NCBI GenBank assembly: GCA_963731205.1
Contig: CAVSUJ010000001.1
Span: 434,001 to 498,000, forward strand
Origin: DATAZK01 sp963731205
GTDB taxonomy: Bacteria; Actinomycetota; Actinomycetes; Frankiales; Frankiaceae
Length of the DNA stretch: 64,000 nucleotides
Direction: 5' to 3'
Shown here: positions 1 to 8,736 of the stretch, in pieces
Numbering within the stretch: the stretch's first letter is position 1
Layout: each line of letters begins with the position of its first letter
Notes under the pieces: model-generated
The model's input: the letters and a program-made list of their open reading frames with translations, nothing else
The model's database searches: none
Told to the model about the DNA's origin: nothing
Translations under genes and position numbers: made by a program

Positions 1-1
1 G

Positions 2-250
2 GCGGCGTTCCACTATGCGGCAGGAGCCCAGCTCGAGCGCGTGCTGCTCGGCCCGGGCGTCGGATCGTCGCGGGGCAGTGATCAGGGCCGCGAGATCGCG
101 GCCGGCGACTTCGTGCGCTGGACCCGCCAGCTCGTCGATCTGCTGGGTCAGGTCGCCGACGTGGCCGAGGATCCGGTACGCACCTCCGCTCGCCGAGCCG
201 TCGAGGGTTTGCGCCGCGGCGTCGTCGCCGTCGACGCGCAGGACGCCTGA
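2..250 (+). CDS. helY: C-terminal end of HelY-type DEAD/DEAH helicase (partial)
   Basis: Only the last 82 codons are inside the window; the frame is open from base 2 and stops with TGA at 248-250. The tail contains GDFVRWTRQLVDLLGQV followed by ARRAVEGLRRGVVAV. From family knowledge this resembles the C-terminal helical region of actinobacterial HelY (Ski2/Mtr4-like superfamily 2 ATP-dependent helicases acting on nucleic acid in the cytoplasm). The helicase motifs themselves lie upstream and cannot be checked. In mycobacteria helY sits near the 5'-3' exonuclease gene, and an exonuclease of that type lies at 6971-7885 here, which supports the call. Confidence 0.75.
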   Translation, partial: AAFHYAAGAQLERVLLGPGVGSSRGSDQGREIAAGDFVRWTRQLVDLLGQVADVAEDPVRTSARRAVEGLRRGVVAVDAQDA

Positions 251-477
251 AGCCGGCTGCGCTCCGACTCGCGGCGCATCATCCGGGCGGCCACCGCGTC
301 AGCCCACTCCAGGTCATCGAGGGTCGCCCGGTCGCGTCCCTCGACCTCCAGCAGCGCGGCCACCAGATCGGCGGAGAGCTGGACGACTCGGCGCAGGGGC
401 GTCGGCAGCGGGCCCTCGTGCTGCGCGCAGCTGCACCGGTGCCGGCGGACTCTCGACGGAAGCGTCAGCAGGCTCAT
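148..477 (-). CDS. Possible small hypothetical protein overlapping the helY end
   Basis: A 109-codon minus-strand frame from ATG at 475-477 whose last 103 bases are antisense to helY. The middle part (LRRVVQLSADLVAALLEVEG and then LEWADAVAARMMRR) reads like an amphipathic helical protein. The last 35 residues are Ser/Thr/Arg-rich and look like antisense noise from helY. A longer start at 555 is possible. No family recognised. It may be a real gene with a degraded or mis-read end, or only a shadow. Its neighbours offer no functional hint. Confidence 0.35.
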   Translation of the reverse strand: MSLLTLPSRVRRHRCSCAQHEGPLPTPLRRVVQLSADLVAALLEVEGRDRATLDDLEWADAVAARMMRRESERSRLQASCASTATTPRRKPSTARRAEVRTGSSATSAT

Positions 478-658
478 GCGTCCTAGCGTCGGCCGGTCCT
501 GACCTGCGAACAAGACTTGAATCTGGGCCGGCGGTAGGGATCGGGCGAGTCCCACAGGCGCTGGCCGGTTGTCCCCAGCTTGTGCTCAGCGCCGTCCCCA
601 GCTCTGTCCCCAGCGCCGGCTCGTCGTTGGGTGCTCGTTGCGTTCGGCCCCGGGATTT

Positions 659-782
659 GGTGGCGCCAGCAAATGCGGGTGTCGGAGCACCCTGAGAAGG
701 TGGCGCCAGGTTGGTGGGAAGGCGGGTCGAGGTGGCGCCAGTAAATGCGGGTGCTGGAGCACCCTGAGATGGTGGCGCCAGG
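659..782. repeat. Two 52-bp TGGCGCCA-bounded repeats (locus A)
   Basis: Copies at 659-710 and 731-782 differ at 4 of 52 positions. Each begins GGTGGCGCCAG and ends GGTGGCGCCAGG. The centre of the second copy is a perfect hairpin (GGGTGCT, loop GG, AGCACCC); in the first copy the same stem has a mismatch. Related units occur at 9728-9817 and 33318-33431. They lie in the 340-bp gap between the helY-side genes and the convergent plsC end. Elsewhere in the 478-817 gap I see only three GTCCCCAGC words near 573-620 and no convincing gene. Confidence 0.85.
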
Positions 783-817
783 CAATGAGGCAGCGGCTCT
801 CAGTGCGGCGCGCAGAG

Positions 818-1753
818 TCAGCGGTCGGCGGCCCAGGGGTCGGCGGCCAGGGGGGCTTCGTGCTCGACGGGAGCGCCGGCGGCCCAGATGCGACGCCAGC
901 GGGCCATGTCGGTCGTGTCGGAGGGGTCGGTGGGGGGCTCGGACGCTGCCGGCGGCGTCTTGATCGAGTCCCACCACGAGCTCGCGTCCTCGGCGCAGAG
1001 CTGACTGACCGAGAGCCGGATGCGGTCGGTGAGCTGCTTGGCGTTCTCCTCGGGGCGCAGCCGCAGCGGCGCTCCGAACCGGATGCTCACCGGCCGGCGG
1101 CCAGGCACCGGCCAGCCGCGACCACGGGGCATCGCCGAGTACGCGCCCCGCAGGCCGATGGGTACGACCGGCACGCCTGCTGACATCGCGAGCCGGGCCG
1201 TACCGCTCTTGAACGAGCCGAGCTGCCCATCGGGAGATCGGGTGCCCTCCGGGAAGATGACCAGGTTCCAGCCGCCGTCGACCAGCTCGCGCGGCGTGGA
1301 GGAGGACGACGCGGTGGTGGCCCGGCGGTCGAGCGGGACGGTGCCGAAGGCAAGCGCGGTACCGGTGGCCCGCCACCAGGCGTCGAAGAAGTAGTCGGCG
1401 GCGGCGGTGACGAGCGTGCGGCGGCGCCAGGCCGGCGGGAGCGAGCAGAGGATCAGCGGTGCGTCGAGATGGGAGCTGTGGTTGGCGGTGAAGATCACCG
1501 GGCCTTCGACACCGACGAGGTTGTCGAGCCCGCGCACCTGCGGCGAGACCTCCGACCACACGAGCGGTTTGAGCCCGGCCGCCTGGATGGCCGCCCTGGC
1601 GCTGACCGCCAGCGGGGTGCGCGCCCACGCGGTCGCGAACTCCGACGGAGGATCCGGCGGCGGCCGGTGCGCTTCCGCTGACGCCGGGACGAGCGGGCGC
1701 CCTCCCCATCGCCACCCGCGGGCGACATCACGTAGCCGCGCCTGACCCGCCAC
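818..1753 (-). CDS. 1-acyl-sn-glycerol-3-phosphate acyltransferase-like protein (PlsC family)
   Basis: The 311-residue protein carries the PlsC/LPLAT signature: NHSSHLD at residues 91-97 (the HX4D catalytic motif) and FPEGTRS at 167-173 (acceptor phosphate binding). The family transfers an acyl chain from acyl-CoA or acyl-ACP to lysophosphatidate or related acceptors at the membrane. The first 60 residues are variable and Arg/Pro-rich. GTG start at 1753, sharing one base with the TAG stop of the LarA-like gene, so translation is probably coupled. It is the last gene of a four-gene operon (reductase/HAD, ADH, LarA-like, PlsC), so a special lipid acceptor is as likely as housekeeping phosphatidate synthesis. 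Confidence 0.85.
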   Translation of the reverse strand: MAGQARLRDVARGWRWGGRPLVPASAEAHRPPPDPPSEFATAWARTPLAVSARAAIQAAGLKPLVWSEVSPQVRGLDNLVGVEGPVIFTANHSSHLDAPLILCSLPPAWRRRTLVTAAADYFFDAWWRATGTALAFGTVPLDRRATTASSSSTPRELVDGGWNLVIFPEGTRSPDGQLGSFKSGTARLAMSAGVPVVPIGLRGAYSAMPRGRGWPVPGRRPVSIRFGAPLRLRPEENAKQLTDRIRLSVSQLCAEDASSWWDSIKTPPAASEPPTDPSDTTDMARWRRIWAAGAPVEHEAPLAADPWAADR

Positions 1754-3339
1754 TAGCGCACGTCCGCAAGCGTGTGCGGCGGTGCGTGCAGGTAGCTGAT
1801 CGTCGGGCTAGAACCCACCGCCCCGTGCACCATCTCCAGCGCGTCGGCCATCGTCGTCGCAGCCCGAAAGCCCATACGTTCCACGGCTTTTCGGTCGGCG
1901 CCGACCCAGACGACGTTGCGCGAGTCGCCGAGATGATCGAGCGCGTGAGCGCCCCAGTACCACATGTAGAACGGGTGCACGCCGTGGTAGGCGTGGGAGG
2001 TCCGGTACAGATGGACGTACCAGGGATCGGTCGCGTAGGCCTTCTCGAACTTGGCTTCGATCGTCGCCGGGTCGGTCGACTCGACGAGGACCTCCTCGAA
2101 GAAGTCGACGTAGCTCGGGTGATGCAGCTGGCTGAATTCGTAGGGCACCGGGTGGTGGATGATCAGCGCGCCGCCGGGGCGCACCAGCGGCATTCCGCGG
2201 TACATGTTGAAGAAGTAGCCGAGCCCCAGGCACATCGCGAGGATCGGGTTCATCACCGAATTCACGTTGTACGGGCCGACGAACGGCAGGCCCAGCACGA
2301 GTACGTCGGACTGTCCTGACACCTCGACGAGTTGCTGGCGGTGCACCGATTCCAGGGTGCGCTTGTGCACCGCTTCGACCTCGCCGGCCTGCACGCTGGT
2401 GAGGCCGTAGTCGGCCTCCATGCGCTGGAACGAGCGTCGCCGCAGCCGCGAAGGCACCTTGTCGAGCCCGCGTACCGCCGCGAACGCCATCGCCTGGTCG
2501 CGCGCCGACCATTCCCACTCGCGCTTGGTCAGAAAGCCCATGGATTCAGGGAAGGCCTGATTGTTCAGCGTCGTTTCGATCTGGAAGATCTTCAGCGACT
2601 GGCTGAGCAGCCGGCCCATCCGCCAGGCCGAGGAGTGCAGCGCCGACTTCTCCGGATCCATGAACGAGCGCGAGTGCACCATCGTGTGGCTGTTGTGGTG
2701 GTGGCGCAGTGACTTGTAGGACGCGAGCCCGATCGGCACCGACTTGTGGCCGCCGTCCATCGCGACGAGGTTCACGTTCACGTAGACCAGCAGGTCACTT
2801 TCGGCGGCCCGCTTGTTGATCTCGACGTCCTCGCCCGCGTCGGTCAGCCCGACGTGCAGCAGGTTGTCAGGGTCTTCCGCGTCGTGGTTGGTCAGCCGGT
2901 CGGGCCAGAAGGAAAGGAACACCCGCTCGCCGACGGCGCGGCGGATCTCTGCCGCGGTCATCCGGCGGTGCAAGGCATTGGCGACGATCAACTCGACGTC
3001 GTCGACGCCCGCTTCGGCAGCACGGGTCAGGACCGCTTCGATCACGCGCTGGCGGATGTCGGGCAGCCGCATCGGCGGCAGCGGCAGGCTGATGTCGTCG
3101 AACGCGATCGTGAGCTTCATCCCGGGCCGCAACAGTTCGCGTAGCGGCGGGGAGTCGATGGGAGCGTCGAGCGCGGCTTCGATGGCGGCTGCTTCGTCGT
3201 CGATCCCCGGAAGGATCTCCGGCGGATAGATGACGCGGGTGCCGAGCGGGAACCGTTCGAGACGCAGCGTCTCCCCGGAGTGCACCAGCAGCGGCGGAGT
3301 GCGTTCGTCGACCTCGAGCACGAAGCCGGGACGGGTCAC
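1753..3339 (-). CDS. LarA-like (nickel-dependent lactate racemase family) protein
   Basis: 528 residues related to the LarA/DUF2088 family, which uses a nickel-pincer nucleotide to racemise or epimerise 2-hydroxyacids. Visible family features are FDD at 80-82, the ALHRRMT stretch with His124, GGHKSVPIGLA with Lys199 (the lysine that tethers the cofactor) and HHH at 213-215. The usual D-x-T-R segment reads DDISLP, so the catalytic Arg seems replaced. The His normally about ten residues before the lysine is also not seen. It is therefore a divergent member and its substrate is unknown. The GTG start overlaps the ADH stop by 4 bp. No larB/larC/larE maturation genes are in the window. Confidence 0.75.
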   Translation of the reverse strand: MTRPGFVLEVDERTPPLLVHSGETLRLERFPLGTRVIYPPEILPGIDDEAAAIEAALDAPIDSPPLRELLRPGMKLTIAFDDISLPLPPMRLPDIRQRVIEAVLTRAAEAGVDDVELIVANALHRRMTAAEIRRAVGERVFLSFWPDRLTNHDAEDPDNLLHVGLTDAGEDVEINKRAAESDLLVYVNVNLVAMDGGHKSVPIGLASYKSLRHHHNSHTMVHSRSFMDPEKSALHSSAWRMGRLLSQSLKIFQIETTLNNQAFPESMGFLTKREWEWSARDQAMAFAAVRGLDKVPSRLRRRSFQRMEADYGLTSVQAGEVEAVHKRTLESVHRQQLVEVSGQSDVLVLGLPFVGPYNVNSVMNPILAMCLGLGYFFNMYRGMPLVRPGGALIIHHPVPYEFSQLHHPSYVDFFEEVLVESTDPATIEAKFEKAYATDPWYVHLYRTSHAYHGVHPFYMWYWGAHALDHLGDSRNVVWVGADRKAVERMGFRAATTMADALEMVHGAVGSSPTISYLHAPPHTLADVR

Positions 3340-4637
3340 GAGCGGGTCCTTCCGGTACTGGTGGGCAGTTCGAAGACGACGCGTCCGGTGCCGAGTCGGC
3401 CGGCGGACAGGGCATGGTCGAGGGCGTCACGCCAGCGCTCGAGCGGGTAGCGGCCGCCGACGAGGCCATCCAGGGCCGGGCTGGCCGAGGCGAGTTCGAG
3501 AGCGTCGGTCATGTCGGCCGGGTCGGCAGCGTATGCACCGGTGAGCGAAAGCTCGCGAAACCAGAGAGCGGTCAGGTCGGGGGAGCTGGTCGGCAGGCCG
3601 CTGAGGATGACCCGGCCGCCGGCGCGGGTGACACGAAGTGCCGCATCCAGTCCGGAGCCCGAGCATTCCAGCGTCACGTCGACGCCGCCGAGCAGATACG
3701 GCGAGCCGTGCTCGGGGTCCAGCCGCAGTGCGCGCGTCGCGCGCCGTACCCCGCCGACGAGGTCGGCAGGCGCGAGGACCTGGGTGGCGCCGTAGGCGGC
3801 GGCGAGCGCGCGCTGCTTCGGATGCTTGGCGGCCACCAGGATCTCACCCGCTGACGTGAACGCCCGTAACGCCAGCAGCGTCAGCAATCCGATGGCGCCG
3901 GCTCCGACGACGAGCACGCGCTCGCCCGGCTCCACCGCCGCCCGGCGCACGGCGTGGATCGCGCACGCCAGCGGCTCGATGAGCACCGCCCGCTCGTCCG
4001 GCAGCTCGTCCGGGACCGCGAAGAGTTGAGAGCGATGGGCGACCAGCTGGCCGCTCCAGCCACCGCCGGTGTCGGCGCAGTAACCGGTCTGCAGCCCGGG
4101 CGCGAGGTGGCCCGACGTGATGCGCTCGCACCGGCTGCGCCGGCCGCTCGCGCAGGCGTCGCAGCGGGGTAACGAGCGGGCGTCGCAGCCGAGTACCGGG
4201 GCGATCACCACACGCGTCCCCGCGGGCAGTTCGCCGCCGTCTCCGTCACACGCGTCGATCAGCTCGCCGACGATCTCATGGCCCGGGGTGAACGGCAGCG
4301 AGATCAGCGAGCCGAAGTAGAACGACGACCGTCCGGTCACCGTCGCGAGGTCGGAGCCGCAGATTCCCGACAGCCGCGGCCGGACGCGAGCCCAGCCGTC
4401 ACCTGAGGGCAGCGCCGGCGGAGCCCCTTCGTGCAGGCGCAGGGGGGCGGCCGCGGTCGCCGTGCTGGTGAGCGCTGACGAGAAGGGACGCAGCGGCCGC
4501 GGAAGCGACGAGGACAGTGTGCGGGCGGCGACGTAGCGCGGGACCGAGCGGTAGAGCTGGACCGCGTCGATCCGGGCGTGGGCTCGCGGAGCGACGCGCG
4601 CTGCCGAAGCCGCCTCGGACGGAATGATCTCGGTCAT
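3336..4637 (-). CDS. Zinc-dependent alcohol dehydrogenase (MDR family)
   Basis: Medium-chain dehydrogenase/reductase of 433 residues, starting at the ATG (4635-4637) that overlaps the upstream TGA as ATGA. The GICGSD motif gives the catalytic zinc Cys93, and GHE at 120-122 gives the second ligand region. Cys151, Cys159, Cys162 and Cys170 form the structural zinc lobe, and GAGAIG at 245-250 is the Rossmann NAD(P) loop. The first 80 residues are an extra N-terminal extension beyond the usual MDR length. Its position directly after a fatty-acyl reductase/HAD fusion suggests oxidation or reduction of a lipid-derived or polyol alcohol. This is inference. Confidence 0.85.
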   Translation of the reverse strand: MTEIIPSEAASAARVAPRAHARIDAVQLYRSVPRYVAARTLSSSLPRPLRPFSSALTSTATAAAPLRLHEGAPPALPSGDGWARVRPRLSGICGSDLATVTGRSSFYFGSLISLPFTPGHEIVGELIDACDGDGGELPAGTRVVIAPVLGCDARSLPRCDACASGRRSRCERITSGHLAPGLQTGYCADTGGGWSGQLVAHRSQLFAVPDELPDERAVLIEPLACAIHAVRRAAVEPGERVLVVGAGAIGLLTLLALRAFTSAGEILVAAKHPKQRALAAAYGATQVLAPADLVGGVRRATRALRLDPEHGSPYLLGGVDVTLECSGSGLDAALRVTRAGGRVILSGLPTSSPDLTALWFRELSLTGAYAADPADMTDALELASASPALDGLVGGRYPLERWRDALDHALSAGRLGTGRVVFELPTSTGRTRS

Positions 4638-6892
4638 CGGGTCAGCGCCATCCGTGATTCGCCTGCAGTCATTGACCAATTGACGACCGGCCAGCGATGG
4701 CGGGCGGCGTAGCGACCGAGCGGCAGATCGGGATTGACGACGACGGGCTGGCCGACGGACTGCAGCATCGGCAGGTCGGACAGGCTGTCGGCGTAGCCGT
4801 GGGAGGCGCGCAGGTTGGCCTCGATGCGCGGGGCGGTGAAGCGCAGCCAGGCCGCGCGGGCCTCGCCGACGAGCGGCGGCGAGGCGAGCCGTCCGGTGCA
4901 GCGGCCGCTGTCGTCGACGGCAAGTTGCGCGGCCACGACCTCATCGAACAGCGGAAGCAGCGGGCGCACCAGCAGGTCGACCGCTCCGGTGAGCAGCACG
5001 GTGCGGTGGCCGGCGGCGCGATGGGCCCGCAGCCGACGCAGCCCGGCACTGCTGACCCGGGTCAGCAACTGGTCGCCGACTTCGGTGTCGACGAGCCGGG
5101 CCAGCTCCTCGGGGTCGGCTCCCGCGTAACGCGTGTAGACCTCGCGGATCAGCCGGCCGCGGTCGCTGCGTTCGGCGCGCATCCAGCCCGGGGCATGGCG
5201 GGCCAGGCTCGCCAGCTCGCGGGGCACCCGGCTGCGCGGCGATCCCGCCAGTCTCAGCCACAGGTAGGACTCCACGACCGTGCTCGACACCAGCGTCCCG
5301 TCGAGATCGAAGACCGCCAGCACCTCGCGTCCGCCGGTGAGATCGGCCCGCATCCGCGGCGCACGACGCCCGCCGGAGGCCGACATCGCCCGCATCGACT
5401 CGGTGATCGAGTCGCAGTGGCGGCGAAGGTATGCCTCCCACTCATAGCTCGCCGGATCGAAGCCGAAGTGCTTCTGGTCGGCCTCATCGAGCGAGTCGTG
5501 CAGCGCCGCAGTGTTGGTGTCGTCGTAGAGAAGTTCAGCCTGCGTGTACGGCCGGTAGAGGTCGGTGTAGCGGCGCAGGAAGCGCAGCTTCGCATCCGCC
5601 GAGTCGACGTCGGACGCGAGCCGGCGCACCCGCCCGGTGGTCGGCAGCGCCTCGAGCACCTTGGTCGCCGCCGAGACCGCCTTCTCGCCGCGTGACAACC
5701 GGCTCTCGATGGCCGCCGATCCGGCGAAGCTCCACACCGGGGTCGAGATGCCGCCGCGTCCGCGCTTTTCCATCGGGCGGTCGGCGAAGTAGGCCTTCAC
5801 GTGGCGGTAAAGATCCCGGAACAGCAAGGGGTTTCGGGTGCCCGAGCACACCTGGTAGTACGCCGGCTCTCCGGGCGGCGGCGGGGTGGCGACCGCGGCG
5901 ATGATCGCGTTGACGACGATGTCGACCGGGACGATGTCGATGATGCCGTCAGGCGCCGCGGGGAAGTCGGGAAGCTCGCCGCGCCCGTACGCCAGGATGA
6001 TCGGCTCGGCCATCTTGAAGCCTTCGATCCAGCCCGGGAAGGGGCGCTCGAGCGCGCTCTCGATGATCGAGGGCCGGACCACGCTCACCGCGAGTGCCCC
6101 CGAATGCTCCTCGAGGTAGCGCTCGCCGAGCGCCTTGGTCATGGTGTAGCAGTCGGTCCAGCCGAGGCTTCGGGCCCGCTCGCGTCCGGCGGCGACGAGT
6201 TGCTCGCGTACCCACTTCTGGCGCAGGTGCTCGGCTTCGACGGAGACGGCCGGCAGCCCGGCCCGGCCGACGTCAGCGGCAGCCTTCTCGTTGAACTCGG
6301 TGAGGGCCGCCGGGGCGCGGGAGGCGTCTTCGGCGCTCTGCCGCACCCGCGATGCGGCGGCTTCTTCGGCCTTCCAGTCACCGGAGTGCGGGACGGCGGC
6401 CTCCGCGACCAGCCCGGAGCGCAGCCCCGCCACGTAGGCGGTGGAGACGTGCACGAAGTGGATGGGTGCGAGCTCGGCTGAGCGGTGAGCGCCGGCGGCG
6501 CGTACGGCGCGCAGGACCTCGCGCAGGCCGCCGAGGTTGGTGGCGAAACCCTCGTCGATCGGCGGGTCGAAGGAGACCTCGCCGGCGCAGTGCACGACGA
6601 GGTCGAGGTCGGCAGGCAGCTCCGGGACCGCCGAGAGGTCACCCTCCACGACGTCGATGCCGGCCAGCAGCTGCTCGACGGGGGTGCGTTCGCGAAGCTC
6701 GGCGAATGCCGGCTTGGCCAGCAGCCGGCCCAGGCGGTCGCGGCCGCTCTGGCCCGAGCGCGGCCGGATCAGGACGAGGAGGCGGGTCTCGGGCAGGTCG
6801 CTCAGGAGGCGCTCGAGCAGCGCCTCCCCGACGAAGCCGGTGACGCCGGTGATCAGCAGCCGCTTACCGGCCAGCCGCTCTCGCAGCATCAC
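4634..6892 (-). CDS. Fatty acyl-CoA reductase-like SDR fused to HAD-IB phosphatase
   Basis: A 752-residue two-domain protein. The N-terminal part has the NAD(P) loop TGVTGFVG near residue 16 and a YTMTK (YxxxK) active site in an extended-SDR, male-sterility-type fold typical of fatty acyl-CoA or polyketide thioester reductases. The C-terminal part begins FDLDGTLVSS at about residue 528 and ends with SDLPML, the HAD subfamily IB motifs (nucleophile Asp, late Asp). The pairing suggests thioester reduction plus phosphate removal on one lipid pathway. It is the first gene of a coupled four-gene operon. GTG start at 6892 with GGGAG eight bases upstream; an ATG follows immediately. Confidence 0.85.
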   Translation of the reverse strand: MMLRERLAGKRLLITGVTGFVGEALLERLLSDLPETRLLVLIRPRSGQSGRDRLGRLLAKPAFAELRERTPVEQLLAGIDVVEGDLSAVPELPADLDLVVHCAGEVSFDPPIDEGFATNLGGLREVLRAVRAAGAHRSAELAPIHFVHVSTAYVAGLRSGLVAEAAVPHSGDWKAEEAAASRVRQSAEDASRAPAALTEFNEKAAADVGRAGLPAVSVEAEHLRQKWVREQLVAAGRERARSLGWTDCYTMTKALGERYLEEHSGALAVSVVRPSIIESALERPFPGWIEGFKMAEPIILAYGRGELPDFPAAPDGIIDIVPVDIVVNAIIAAVATPPPPGEPAYYQVCSGTRNPLLFRDLYRHVKAYFADRPMEKRGRGGISTPVWSFAGSAAIESRLSRGEKAVSAATKVLEALPTTGRVRRLASDVDSADAKLRFLRRYTDLYRPYTQAELLYDDTNTAALHDSLDEADQKHFGFDPASYEWEAYLRRHCDSITESMRAMSASGGRRAPRMRADLTGGREVLAVFDLDGTLVSSTVVESYLWLRLAGSPRSRVPRELASLARHAPGWMRAERSDRGRLIREVYTRYAGADPEELARLVDTEVGDQLLTRVSSAGLRRLRAHRAAGHRTVLLTGAVDLLVRPLLPLFDEVVAAQLAVDDSGRCTGRLASPPLVGEARAAWLRFTAPRIEANLRASHGYADSLSDLPMLQSVGQPVVVNPDLPLGRYAARHRWPVVNWSMTAGESRMALTR

Positions 6893-6970
6893 CTGAACGT
6901 CTCCCAGCCCTTACCTGAATAGCCCGTGCCGAATGGTCGGATCGTCTCACCCTAGGCGCTCATCGGCCCG

Positions 6971-7885
6971 TCAGCCGCGAAGAGCGCTGAGCAGCCGGTT
7001 CAGGGCGGAGTCCAGGCCCCAGCGCTCGGAAAGTTCCACGAGTGCAGCCGGGTCCGCCGGTTCGCGGGGGATCGCGACGTCAAGGTCCGGGAGCGGGACG
7101 TCGGTGCGGACGCGAACGACGAGGCGCGCGGCGTCGATGTAGTCGCGGGACCGTTCGAGCTTGGTCCGCGCCCCGGCGGGGAAGCCTGCTTCGTCGCCCG
7201 CGTCGAGGGCTTTGAGCATGGCCTCTACCGAGCCGAAGCGGTTCACCAGGGCGGCCGCCGTTTTGGCCCCGATTCCCGGCACGCCCGGCAGGCCGTCGGA
7301 CGGATCGCCGCGCAGGACCGCGAACTCGCCGTAGCCCGCGCCGGGGATGTCGTACTTGCGCGCCACCGCCGCCTCGTCGATGCGTGCGTAACGCTCGACG
7401 CTGTAGATCACCCGGACCGGCCGGTCGTCGCGTACCAGCTGGAAAAGATCGCGGTCGCCGGTGACGACGTCGACCGGTCCGGGCCACTGGTCGGCGTAGG
7501 TGCCGATCACGTCATCCGCCTCGAACTCGGCCACCCCGCACCGGGCCAGTCCGATCGCGTCGAGCACTGCCTCCAGAATGGGCACCTGCACCTCGAGCGG
7601 ATCCGGGGTGCCGTCGCCTCCGTCCTCGGCGATCCGGTGGGTCTTGTAGGACGGGATCGCGTCGACCCGCCACGCCGGGCGCCAGTCCTCGTCGAACGCG
7701 GCGACGAAGGCGTCGGGGCCGAGGTCGCGGATCTGGCGGGCGAGGACGTCGAGCGTGCCGCGGACCGCATTGACCGGCGTACCGTCGGGAGCGGTGACAC
7801 TCGCCGGCACGCCGTGGAAGGCCCGGAAATACGCTGATGGGGCGTCGACGAGCAGGAGCCGGCCGCTTGATGACATGTAGGCCAT
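6971..7885 (-). CDS. 5'-3' exonuclease (FEN/Pol I N-terminal domain family)
   Basis: 304 residues. The N-terminal LLLVDAPSAYFRAFHG carries the first metal-binding Asp, AFDE and the YKTHR segment follow, and EFEADDVIG, VVTGDRDLFQLV and PGVPGIGAKTAAALV are the acidic cluster and helix-hairpin-helix of stand-alone flap/5' exonucleases. The family removes 5' flaps and RNA primers in repair and replication. No polymerase domain is present. The start ATG at 7885 has AAGGG about eight bases upstream; a second ATG three codons later is possible. It lies divergent from a small membrane gene with 32 bp between them. Confidence 0.9.
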   Translation of the reverse strand: MAYMSSSGRLLLVDAPSAYFRAFHGVPASVTAPDGTPVNAVRGTLDVLARQIRDLGPDAFVAAFDEDWRPAWRVDAIPSYKTHRIAEDGGDGTPDPLEVQVPILEAVLDAIGLARCGVAEFEADDVIGTYADQWPGPVDVVTGDRDLFQLVRDDRPVRVIYSVERYARIDEAAVARKYDIPGAGYGEFAVLRGDPSDGLPGVPGIGAKTAAALVNRFGSVEAMLKALDAGDEAGFPAGARTKLERSRDYIDAARLVVRVRTDVPLPDLDVAIPREPADPAALVELSERWGLDSALNRLLSALRG

Positions 7886-7917
7886 CTTGACGCCCTTGGC
7901 ATCAGAAGGAGATACCG

Positions 7918-8136
7918 GTGCGGTTGCTGACGCTGGTGGCCAGCGCGATCGGGATGATCGTGTTGCTGCTGGTCATCTTCAAGTTGCGCCAGCGTCCGCT
8001 GGTCGAGGCGCGGGTGCCGGGGGAGGACTGGGAGCGCACCGACGAGCTCATCCGCGACCCGGTCACCGGCCGTACGCTCCGAATCTGGGTTGACCCGGCG
8101 GACGGCTCGCGTTACACCGTCGCAGAGCTTCGCTGA
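7918..8136 (+). CDS. Small single-pass membrane protein of unknown function
   Basis: 72 residues with GTG start and a strong AGAAGGAG site 8-12 bases upstream. Residues 4-22 form one hydrophobic helix ending in a basic KLRQR stop-transfer, followed by a short soluble domain containing RDPVTGRTLRIWVDPADG. The topology suggests a tail on the cytoplasmic side. The DPVTGR...WVDP pattern could be a small beta-fold, but I do not recognise a family. It is divergent from the exonuclease gene. The good ribosome site and clean codon use support a real gene. Confidence 0.7.
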   Translation: MRLLTLVASAIGMIVLLLVIFKLRQRPLVEARVPGEDWERTDELIRDPVTGRTLRIWVDPADGSRYTVAELR

Positions 8137-8170
8137 CCGCCGGCGGCGTCACCCGTCGTCGCGCCCAGCG

Positions 8171-8185
8171 TTGCAGTCGTCGCAA
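8171..8185. promoter_or_regulatory. Candidate Lrp operator TTGC-N7-GCAA
   Basis: An inverted repeat TTGC/GCAA lies about 70 bp upstream of the Lrp/AsnC gene. The position and dyad symmetry fit an autoregulatory site for this family, but the motif is short and could be chance. Confidence 0.3.
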
Positions 8186-8255
8186 TGTCCGTATGCGCAC
8201 TGCTCGCCCGATTTACCATGAGTGGTTCCGCATCAACCAACCGTGAGGATCGTGG

Positions 8256-8699
8256 GTGCTCGAGGACCTGGATCGCCAGATCGTGAGCCTGCTCTCAGCA
8301 GACGGCCGGATGAGCTACACCGACCTCGGCCGGGAGACCGGGCTCTCGGTTTCGGCTGTCCATCAGCGCGTACGTCGGCTCGAGCAGCGCGGAGTGATCC
8401 AGTCCTATGCCGCCCGTATCTCGCCGGAGACGGTCGGGCTGCCGCTCACGGCCTTCGTTTCTCTGAAACCGATCGATCCGGCCAACGCCGACGACGCCCC
8501 GGAGAAGCTGGCTCATCTCGACGCGATCGAGGAATGCCACGCCGTCGCCGGCGATGAGAACTACATCCTGAAAGTCAGGGTGAGCAGCCCGGCCGAGCTC
8601 GAAACGCTGCTGCGCGAAATCCGAGCCGTGGCGGGGGTTAACACGCGTACCACCGTGGTACTCAGCACCGCGTACGAGGGCCGCCCGCCGCGCGTCTGA
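8256..8699 (+). CDS. Lrp/AsnC family transcriptional regulator
   Basis: 147 residues. The N-terminal winged helix-turn-helix is typical (LEDLDRQIVSLLSADGRMSY, then GLSVSAVHQRVRRLE). The C-terminal RAM domain includes a CHAVAGDENYILKV strand with the conserved Gly-Asp ligand-binding turn. Such proteins form dimers and octamers and respond to amino acids. GTG start with GAGG upstream. The target is unknown; the co-directional ParB-like gene 37 bp downstream and the gene itself are the nearest candidates. Confidence 0.92.
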   Translation: MLEDLDRQIVSLLSADGRMSYTDLGRETGLSVSAVHQRVRRLEQRGVIQSYAARISPETVGLPLTAFVSLKPIDPANADDAPEKLAHLDAIEECHAVAGDENYILKVRVSSPAELETLLREIRAVAGVNTRTTVVLSTAYEGRPPRV

Positions 8700-8736
8700 G
8701 CCCGGAAGAACGGCCTCGAGCCCGAGGGGGCGGTAG

